Shown: positions 58,117 to 64,000 of the stretch, piece by piece
Layout of the letters: every line of letters begins with the position of its first letter
Numbering within the stretch: the stretch's first letter is position 1
Assembly: GCA_046635845.1 (NCBI GenBank)
Contig: JAQQXN010000002.1
DNA from: UBA168 sp011055275
GTDB taxonomy: Archaea > Thermoproteota > Thermoprotei_A > Marsarchaeales > UBA168
Length of the DNA stretch: 64,000 nt
Strand: one strand, 5' to 3'
Made by a program: the position numbers and the translations under genes
Notes under the pieces: model-generated
Seen by the model: only the letters and a program-made list of their open reading frames with translations
What the model was told of the DNA's origin: nothing
Database searches by the model: none

Positions 58117-58788
58117 ATGAAGCGGGTGATCGTAGCGGGCACCGGCGCCAGTGGCATGCCGTACTTGATATCTGTTCTGAACTACTTGAGCGCGCTGCCC
58201 GAAGTGGAAACACACCTCATAATGACCGAGTCCGCGCGTGAAGTGATAAAGAGGGAAACAGATCTCGCGGAAAGCTTCTTTGCGTCAAAGGCTTCAAGAT
58301 ATTATGATGAAAGGGAGATATATGCACCCATCGCGAGCGGTTCATTTAAGACTGACGGCATGCTGGTAATACCCTGCAGCACAAAGACGTTGTCTTCCGT
58401 GGCTAATGGTTACTCCGAAAACCTGGTTTCGCGGGCGGCTGAGGTAACGTTGAAGGAACACAGGAAGCTGGTCCTCGTGGTGAGGGAAACCCCACTCTCG
58501 CTGATGGATATCGAAAACATGAGGAAGGTAGCGCTGGCCGGTGGCGTGGTGATGCCGGCGTCTCCTGGATTCTACTCCAAACCTAAGACCATAGATGATC
58601 TCGTCAACTTCGTGGCTGGAAGGGCGTTGTCACTCCTCGGGATAGAGAACGACCTTTACAAGGAGTGGAATGGGCGAGCTTCTCGTCGGGCCCCGCCCTC
58701 AGATAATGGCGGTCTCTCGGAAAAGGCCAAGTTAGTCCGTACTGATTCTCAGTTGGTTTTGGCAAGAACCATGAGACATCACACTTAA
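58117..58788 (+). CDS. ubiX: UbiX-like flavin prenyltransferase
   Basis: About 223 residues from ATG 58117 (MKRVIVAGTGASGMPYL). Flavodoxin-like fold with TESAREVIK, ASGSFKTDGMLVIPCSTKTLSSVANGYSENLVSRAAEVTLKE and LVLVVRETPLSLMDIENM, all typical of UbiX/Pad1. It makes prenylated FMN for UbiD decarboxylases. GTG 58108 is an alternative start. The last 40 residues are a hydrophilic extension. Confidence 0.92.
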   Translation: MKRVIVAGTGASGMPYLISVLNYLSALPEVETHLIMTESAREVIKRETDLAESFFASKASRYYDEREIYAPIASGSFKTDGMLVIPCSTKTLSSVANGYSENLVSRAAEVTLKEHRKLVLVVRETPLSLMDIENMRKVALAGGVVMPASPGFYSKPKTIDDLVNFVAGRALSLLGIENDLYKEWNGRASRRAPPSDNGGLSEKAKLVRTDSQLVLARTMRHHT

Positions 58789-58797
58789 ATATTTTCG
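58785..58797 (+). promoter_or_regulatory. TATA box for tRNA-Val leader
   Basis: ACTTAAATATTTT overlaps the ubiX stop codon and lies about 75-80 bp before tRNA-Val, so the precursor would have a leader of about 55 nt. Confidence 0.4.
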
Positions 58798-58813
58798 TCT
58801 GGCAGATCTTGCC

Positions 58814-58862
58814 TTGAACGGCGTCAGCGCGTCCCGCGAGCGCGTTGGATGCGCTCGTTCAA
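58814..58862 (+). other. Long imperfect hairpin in the tRNA-Val leader
   Basis: TTGAACG (58814-58820) pairs with CGTTCAA (58856-58862), continued inside by GCGT/GCGC and AGCGCG/CGCGTT. The stem of about 17 pairs ends 7 nt before the tRNA-Val 5' end. It would form in the precursor RNA or act as a terminator of ubiX. Confidence 0.55.
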
Positions 58863-58869
58863 AGCGCCT

Positions 58870-58942
58870 GGGCCCGTGGTCTAGTGGTTGGGACGCCACT
58901 CTCACACAGTGGAGGTCCTGGGTTCGATCCCCAGCGGGCCCA
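58870..58942 (+). tRNA. tRNA-Val (CAC)
   Basis: Acceptor GGGCCCG/CGGGCCC, discriminator A, anticodon arm CCACT-CTCACAC-AGTGG, T arm CTGGG-TTCGATC-CCCAG. No intron and no CCA. Confidence 0.94.
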
Positions 58943-59040
58943 TCAAAAATCACCTGATTAAAAAACGCTTGCTCTGGAGACTTCTTCGCGGCCTCTTCGA
59001 GAAATGGGAAAATTGGTTGCGATTTTGCCCTTTTCAGCAT

Positions 59041-60315
59041 TCACACGGTAAACGAGTCGCCGTTGTTGGCGGCCACGGCGTCTATGCCCATTCCCCTAAG
59101 CGTGTCCTGAAAAGCTTTGGTTGTCTCCGGTTCTCCATGTATCAATATGACCTTGGCCCCTCCCTTTAATTGCTTTACGAAGTCTAGCAGTTCTTTTCTT
59201 CCCGAATGAGCGGAGAAGTCGTAGAAGTACGTCATGTCACTGGCATCTATGAGCTTGCCCTCCACGGCGATCTTTCCCGTGTCGAGAAGCACCCTACCAG
59301 GCGTGCCGGGTATCTGGAAGCTTACGAGGAATATCCCGTTCTTGTGGTCTTTGATTATGTGCTCCAAGTAGAACATCACCGCGCCACCCCTGAGCATTCC
59401 TGCTGGGCTGACTATCACTCCAGGCTTCTGTATGGCCCTTTGCCTTTCCCTGTTCCCCTTAACGAGCCTAACGCTCTTCATTACCTTTGTAAATTCATCG
59501 TAGTTTTTGATGTACTTCGGAAATCCTTTCATGATCTTCGCGGCTTCTCTTGCCATTCCGTCTAGATAAATGGGGCCATCGTAGTTTTGCGCCCTAAGGA
59601 CCGATACGATCTCCTGCGAGCGCCCCACCGCGAAAGCCGGTACAAGCGCAATGCCACCTCCCTCTACGATCTCCTTCACCTTTGAGGCGAAATCTCTTTC
59701 AAGTTGGCTCCTTTCAGGGTGATCCGTTGACGCGTAAGTGCTTTCCATTATCAATACGTCAACGTCTGAGAGGTCTACCTTTGCGCCTGTCAACAGCCTT
59801 GTATCGGTAGTGTTAAAATCTCCTGTGAAGAGGATTGTCGAGTTCTTTGTCCTGACCTTTGCCATGAGGGAACCGGGTATATGACCCGCATTTATTCCCT
59901 CGAGTTCTATGCCCTTTACGTGAACTTTTTGATTGAAGGTTATGGGATGGACGTGGTCAAGCATTTCCCTGAGCTCTAGGTCCTCATAGGGAACGTAATA
60001 TCTTGATATGTTTAGCATGTCCTCTATGAGCAGCGTTGTTATTTTCGCGGTAAGCGTCGTAGTGTAAATTGGTGGTCCTCCCCTCAGGTAGAGAAGAGGG
60101 AGGCCGCCTGAGTGATCGAGATGCGCGTGAGACAAGAACACCGCGTTGATCGAGGAAGGAGTTACCCTTTCGGGAAACTCGGGCTTCCGATCGGTCATCA
60201 AAACACCGTAGTCCAATAGCACGGTAGCGCCATCGTTAGAAACGCTGATCGCTTCCCTTCCTATCTGCAAGCCTGCACCGTGGATTCTGATCACGGTCTC
60301 GCTCTTACTAGACAT
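59041..60315 (-). CDS. aCPSF2 beta-CASP ribonuclease
   Basis: 424 residues of metallo-beta-lactamase plus beta-CASP domains without KH domains, the aCPSF2 type. HAHLDHSGGLP (about residue 62), GHIPGSLMAKVRT, FTGDFNTTDTRLL, ESTYASTDHP, ALVPAFAVGRSQEIV, IVSPAGMLRGGA, FSAHSGRKEL and IHGEPETTKAF supply the metal and substrate motifs. ATG at 60315. RNA processing role alongside aCPSF1 (20484). Confidence 0.93.
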   Translation of the reverse strand: MSSKSETVIRIHGAGLQIGREAISVSNDGATVLLDYGVLMTDRKPEFPERVTPSSINAVFLSHAHLDHSGGLPLLYLRGGPPIYTTTLTAKITTLLIEDMLNISRYYVPYEDLELREMLDHVHPITFNQKVHVKGIELEGINAGHIPGSLMAKVRTKNSTILFTGDFNTTDTRLLTGAKVDLSDVDVLIMESTYASTDHPERSQLERDFASKVKEIVEGGGIALVPAFAVGRSQEIVSVLRAQNYDGPIYLDGMAREAAKIMKGFPKYIKNYDEFTKVMKSVRLVKGNRERQRAIQKPGVIVSPAGMLRGGAVMFYLEHIIKDHKNGIFLVSFQIPGTPGRVLLDTGKIAVEGKLIDASDMTYFYDFSAHSGRKELLDFVKQLKGGAKVILIHGEPETTKAFQDTLRGMGIDAVAANNGDSFTV

Positions 60316-60519
60316 TTACAAAATAAATAATATACCTACAAATAAGTTATTACTCCGTCAAGAGCTGAGCGAATCCCTAGCTGATCCTTGACGCGTGAGG
60401 GAAGACCGGGCTTAGCACAGCGCGTATTTTGAGCGGTATCCCGTGCATAAGGGGTTCAGCGTTCGCTGCTCTGAACAGTTGAGCTTATAAAGCAAAAAGA
60501 TATGACTATAGTGAATTAA

Positions 60520-61251
60520 ATGTTTATAAAGTTTCATTTAAAAGAGGACCCGTCAGTCCTTAAGGATAAGATATTCATCACGGGCTTCCAAGGCATAGGA
60601 TTTGCTGGATACATAGCCGTATCTCACATGGTCAAGCAACTAAACGCGAGACCCGTTGGATATATACTATCGGACCTGCTACCACCTTTGGTCTCCATGG
60701 ATGATGGGAAGCTCACCCTTCCCTACACTTTTTACGTGGCGGACGATATGGTAATGCTCGTGCCTGAGGTCGTCCCAGATCAAAGGGAGCGCGGGATCTT
60801 GCTGCGTAGGGTTAGCTCGTGGGTAAAGAGCAAGGGAGTGAGAGAAGCCATTCTGTTCGGTGGTCTTATGAACGAGTTTAAGAAAAACGAGGGCGAGCTC
60901 GCGAGGGTAGCCTATACATCTAGTTACGACGTGAGCTCGAAGGGAGACTCGCTTCCGCCCACTATAGAGAAGGGGTTGCTGGTAGTTGGCCCAATCGCTA
61001 CGCTCATGGCTTTCTTTGAAGCCTACGAAGTACCAGCCTTATCTATCTTATCATACGTTGATCCCAACAGGCCGGATCCAATGGGGGCGGCCAACGCCAT
61101 TAAGGTCTTCTCGAAGGTCTACGGGAAGAGCATTGACGTTGCTGAGCTCGAGAAAGACGCCAGGAGGATTGAGCAGGAGATAAGCGAGGCTGAAAAGAAG
61201 AAGCTAATACAGGAGAGCGGAAGCGCGGGACAGGGAACACTTTACGTGTGA
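60520..61251 (+). CDS. PAC2-family protein with C-terminal HbYX motif
   Basis: 243 residues of the PAC2/PbaA-PbaB proteasome-assembly chaperone family: IFITGFQGIGFAGYIAVSHMV, EVVPDQRERGILLRRVSSW, LLVVGPIATLMAFFEAYEVPALSILSYVDPNRPDP with GAANAIKVFSKVYG. It ends in GTLYV, matching the hydrophobic-Tyr-X motif used to dock on the 20S alpha ring. TATA-like GCTTATAAAGC lies about 30 bp upstream. The 204 bp upstream show a short hairpin GTTCAG-N11-CTGAAC and no gene. Confidence 0.9.
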   Translation: MFIKFHLKEDPSVLKDKIFITGFQGIGFAGYIAVSHMVKQLNARPVGYILSDLLPPLVSMDDGKLTLPYTFYVADDMVMLVPEVVPDQRERGILLRRVSSWVKSKGVREAILFGGLMNEFKKNEGELARVAYTSSYDVSSKGDSLPPTIEKGLLVVGPIATLMAFFEAYEVPALSILSYVDPNRPDPMGAANAIKVFSKVYGKSIDVAELEKDARRIEQEISEAEKKKLIQESGSAGQGTLYV

Positions 61252-61266
61252 ATCTCTATTTGAAGC

Positions 61267-62724
61267 TTATGCCTCCACCGATTCAAAGCTAACTGATAGT
61301 CCTAATTCCTTTAGCGCCTTGGCGAGCTCAGCATCTCCTATAACCCTTACGTCCTTTTCCTTTAGAAGCGCCAGCAGTCTTTCTTTTAAAAAGGTGATTT
61401 CTTCGTCGTGGTTTGGCTGATTATACTTAGCGAAGTAAACCGGATACACTTTAAGCAGCGACTTTTTGGTTACGACAAATGGAAATCCTGCGATATAGGC
61501 GCCTGATGGCGCCTTGTTTGCAAAGTACCTAGTGGTTATCGTTACCTCGCTTTCGGAGTCCAGCAGCCTCTTTATCGACTCCAAATGCCATAGTAACTCG
61601 GGCCTTTGAGCGGAGTCGGAGTCTATAACGGAGAACCCTCTGGCACCGGGGTTTCTAACTTGGGTGTGGTAAAGGAATCCCCTAGAGTACAGCCCAAAGT
61701 TCTTAAAGACCTCCCAAAGCTCAGGAGAAGCCCTAGCCCTGCTCTCAACGAGGTCCCAGAGCTTACCCTGACTTATTGCGTTTCTTATGGTCTTTATCTC
61801 AGCCAAGGAAACGTAGAGATTATGTTTCGCCAAAAGTCTTTCCCTTTCTTTCTTATCCATCGTCAGCAGCTCGCTGGGCTTGTAAGTGGTGCAAACTGGA
61901 CAAGAGCATGGGAACTCCTTTAGGTTCTCGAGCTTCTCTGAACCCATTACCGTCATGTATCTTCCCTCTTTGGCAAATAGAGCGTAAGCTGCCGAGTCGA
62001 AGGTGTCTGCTCCCAGCGCAACGGCAAACGAAAATATGGACGGGTGGCCAGCTCCAAACAAGTGCAGGGGTTTGTGCGGAGGAAGCATCATCCTCACCGA
62101 GTAAAGCACTTCAAAAAGCTTCGAGTACATGTGCCCTTCCATCAAAGGAGTAGGAGATCCTAGCGCGTAAAGGGGATAATCCATGGCGGCCGCTGCTTCA
62201 ACCATTTCCGTTAGAAGCGACCTATAGGTGCCGCCCTGTATAGGGGCAGTCCAAATTATCTCGTTGTTTGATATCAGATTCAGTGCCTCCTGTTCACTTT
62301 TTATCGTATTTTCAACGGTTCTTCTGGCCTCTCCCTCGCTTACCATACCCGTTGGCGTGTCTAGGACAACGCCTATATCGGTATTTATTCTCTCTTGAAA
62401 GCGTATTATCTCCTCGTTTGTCGTGTCGACGCTCTTGTAAACCAAGAGCTGGTAAGCGCCGGAGTCGGTCATTATAGGCCCGTTGACGTCCAGAATCGAG
62501 TGGATATCGCGGCTCTCGCCTTTTCTCATCCAGAGGTAGGCGTTGGTTATGACTAGGTCAAAACCCATGTCCTTGATTTCTTTAGCTGAAAGCGGCCCAC
62601 CTGAAACCGATATGACTGGAGCTAGCGTAGGAGTTTCGAAGGAACCCGATTTCGTGCGCATTTCGCCGAGGCGCCCGAGGAGATCCTTCGTTTTGACCTT
62701 GAAGGCGTTATTCATCTTTATCAC
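61267..62724 (-). CDS. tgtA: tRNA-guanine(15) transglycosylase (archaeosine synthesis)
   Basis: 485 residues. Exchanges G15 for preQ0 in archaeal tRNA. MTDSGAYQLLVY holds the nucleophile-region Asp, VLDTPTG and IQGGTYRSLLTEM follow, and the zinc site is CSCPVCTTYKPSELL (with a later His). The C-terminal part beyond about residue 340 is shorter than in full-length enzymes, so a PUA domain may be missing or separate. ATG at 62724 or TTG/ATG a few codons inside (MNNAFKVKTKD). Confidence 0.93.
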   Translation of the reverse strand: MIKMNNAFKVKTKDLLGRLGEMRTKSGSFETPTLAPVISVSGGPLSAKEIKDMGFDLVITNAYLWMRKGESRDIHSILDVNGPIMTDSGAYQLLVYKSVDTTNEEIIRFQERINTDIGVVLDTPTGMVSEGEARRTVENTIKSEQEALNLISNNEIIWTAPIQGGTYRSLLTEMVEAAAAMDYPLYALGSPTPLMEGHMYSKLFEVLYSVRMMLPPHKPLHLFGAGHPSIFSFAVALGADTFDSAAYALFAKEGRYMTVMGSEKLENLKEFPCSCPVCTTYKPSELLTMDKKERERLLAKHNLYVSLAEIKTIRNAISQGKLWDLVESRARASPELWEVFKNFGLYSRGFLYHTQVRNPGARGFSVIDSDSAQRPELLWHLESIKRLLDSESEVTITTRYFANKAPSGAYIAGFPFVVTKKSLLKVYPVYFAKYNQPNHDEEITFLKERLLALLKEKDVRVIGDAELAKALKELGLSVSFESVEA

Positions 62725-62953
62725 TTAAGGCTCCATCTACTAAGGTGGGAGACAGCAAACAACGTGCTCGCAATATAAGTATTTTTGGGTGCTTTTCTTA
62801 AACCCTACTAGCGGTATAAGCACAGCAGAAGCCTCAACGCGGCCATAAGCTTGGTCCCTAATAATAGGTAAGAATCGTGGGCGCGAGCGCAAACGGGCAA
62901 GGGCTGTTTCACGACGACGCCCAATTGCTCTACAAACGCCAGAGAGGCCTTAA

Positions 62954-63982
62954 TTGCCTCGCTTTCCTAGAAAGGCGGTGCATTTGGAAGGCGCGGCCTA
63001 CATATGGGGCGGCAACGCGGAAATGGCCATAGGCGAGCTTGAGTCCATTTTATCAACTTACGATAGAGAAAGCCGCGTTGTTCGGGCAGAAGGAAGGCTC
63101 GTTTACGTAGAAGCAAGCGATGAGGCGCTTCGCAGGCTTAACGCGCGCGCCGCCTTTACCAGGTACTCGGGCAAGCTGGTAGGAGAGATCAGTAACAGGG
63201 GCCTTGGAGAGATCTCGCTATCCTTGAAGGACGTGGACCTAAGCGCCTTCAAAGTTATCGATGAAACTGGTATGGGCCTTGAGCGCCGGATTGGAGAGGC
63301 CGTAGTCAAGGGATATGGAGGAAAGGTTAACCTAGACAGACCCATCAATTTGATCGTTGCAGCTAAATCGGAGGACAAAGTCGTTCTTATTGTCGCCGAG
63401 ATGCCACCTGAAAAGGGATTTTGGGAGAGAAGAAAGAAAAGAGTGTATTTTGAGATAAGCGCACTTGCCCCTCAGCTCGCTCGCTTCATGGTCAATCTTG
63501 CCATGGTAAAGGAAGGCTCGCTTTTTCTTGATCCCTTTGCTGGCTCCATGAGTATTCCAATCGAGGCAGCGTCGCTGGGCGCCTATGCCGTGGGAGGGGA
63601 GATAGATGCCGTTTCGGCCACGGGTGGCTTTGAAAACATGAACAACTTGTTCGCCGCCGGCTGGGATGTGCTGGTGGCCGATGCCGTTCATCCTCCTTTT
63701 AAGGACGGTACGTTTGATTCCATAGCAACCGATCCTCCTTTCGGAAGGCTGAAGAGGGCCTTCGGAGATAAGGGATCTTATGTGGATTTTCTGTCGACAT
63801 TCATGCTCGAGGCCAGCAGGTTGCTAGTTCCTTTCGGGGGTCTGGCCTTCTTGCTGCCTCAAGGAGTTGACCAAGGGTCCTTGCCTTGGAAGGAGGCGGG
63901 TTTAAAACCGCTCAGGTTTATACCTATGCGTGCCCATAAGTCATTTACGAGGTATGCAGTGAGGGCGATTAAAACTGGATGA
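62954..63982 (+). CDS. trmG10: tRNA (guanine(10)-N2)-dimethyltransferase
   Basis: 342 residues: N-terminal THUMP-type domain (EMAIGELESILSTYD and on), then a Rossmann methyltransferase with LFLDPFAGSMSIPIEAASLGA (SAM site) and the catalytic ATDPPFGRL. Dimethylates G10 of tRNA. The start is TTG 62954. The 62725-62953 spacer to tgtA shows no gene I can support. Confidence 0.9.
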   Translation: MPRFPRKAVHLEGAAYIWGGNAEMAIGELESILSTYDRESRVVRAEGRLVYVEASDEALRRLNARAAFTRYSGKLVGEISNRGLGEISLSLKDVDLSAFKVIDETGMGLERRIGEAVVKGYGGKVNLDRPINLIVAAKSEDKVVLIVAEMPPEKGFWERRKKRVYFEISALAPQLARFMVNLAMVKEGSLFLDPFAGSMSIPIEAASLGAYAVGGEIDAVSATGGFENMNNLFAAGWDVLVADAVHPPFKDGTFDSIATDPPFGRLKRAFGDKGSYVDFLSTFMLEASRLLVPFGGLAFLLPQGVDQGSLPWKEAGLKPLRFIPMRAHKSFTRYAVRAIKTG

Positions 63983-64000
63983 GAGGCAAGCTTCGGTATC

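Noticed and set aside
62725..62953. RNA gene in the tgtA-trmG10 spacer
   Set aside because: No tRNA fold, no C/D boxes and no convincing hairpin with promoter.

Overview
The window is chromosomal DNA of an archaeon, most likely a TACK-lineage (Thermoproteota-type) member that also carries a histone. Evidence for Archaea: geranylgeranylglyceryl-phosphate synthase and glycerol-1-phosphate dehydrogenase, archaeal DnaG, aCPSF1/aCPSF2 nucleases, TgtA, TiaS, Pus10, Trm-G10, RNA polymerase subunits L and F, TFS, Elf1, an LSm protein, aIF5A, SRP54, Dph2 and many intron-bearing tRNAs. Elf1, the histone and the tRNA introns outside position 37/38 favour TACK; a finer placement is not supported by what I can see. 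Many genes start with TTG or GTG and have a TATA box about 25-30 bp before the start codon, which suggests leaderless transcripts.

Layout. 0-8 kb: end of pheT, tyrS, Sec61-beta, a DUF2070 membrane protein, 5S rRNA, a SWIM-finger protein, MscS channel, eL37, CBS protein. 8-20 kb: AAA-associated domain protein, Lhr helicase, cysS, FKBP isomerase divergent from an aminotransferase, GGGP synthase, Elf1, a flavin disulfide reductase, LSm, a PadR regulator. 20-27 kb: G1P dehydrogenase, aCPSF1, proteasome beta, UPF0179, a 452-aa protein I cannot identify, DnaG, DUF2153. 27-32 kb: insertion-sequence graveyard, NitT/TauT-type ABC transporter, two small helix-turn-helix genes and a stretch with two ORB-like origin boxes (candidate replication origin), then initiator tRNA-Met. 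32-37 kb: TiaS, zinc protein, stand-alone RAM domain, Tsr3, RNase P RNA, then about 1.3 kb of gene-poor, decayed-looking DNA and a ribbon-helix-helix gene. 37-46 kb: a primase-polymerase-like protein with an N-terminal winged helix, an MFS transporter, four tRNAs in a row (three with introns), a NurA-HerA-regulator operon, a 37-aa leaderless microprotein, tRNA-Asp, TFS, RpoL, tRNA-Leu. 46-54 kb: NreA, Dph2, uL16/L10e, then a translation/transcription cluster aIF5A-SRP54-Pus10-eL21-RpoF-DUF655 and NAD kinase. 54-64 kb: second copy of a 124-bp repeat next to tRNA-Ala, phosphoribosyltransferase, ubiquitin-like protein, ParB/SerK-type protein, eS17, histone, UbiX-like enzyme, tRNA-Val, aCPSF2, a PAC2 protein ending in a proteasome-docking motif, TgtA, Trm-G10.

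Most of the window is information-processing core. The parts worth a second look are the ORB region (30.7-31.8 kb), the 124-bp repeat pair 50 kb apart in opposite orientation (each copy beside an RNA gene, resembling the 3' end/right end of an IS200/IS605 TnpB element), the tRNA introns in unusual places, the primase-polymerase-like gene, and the unidentified 452-aa protein next to DnaG.
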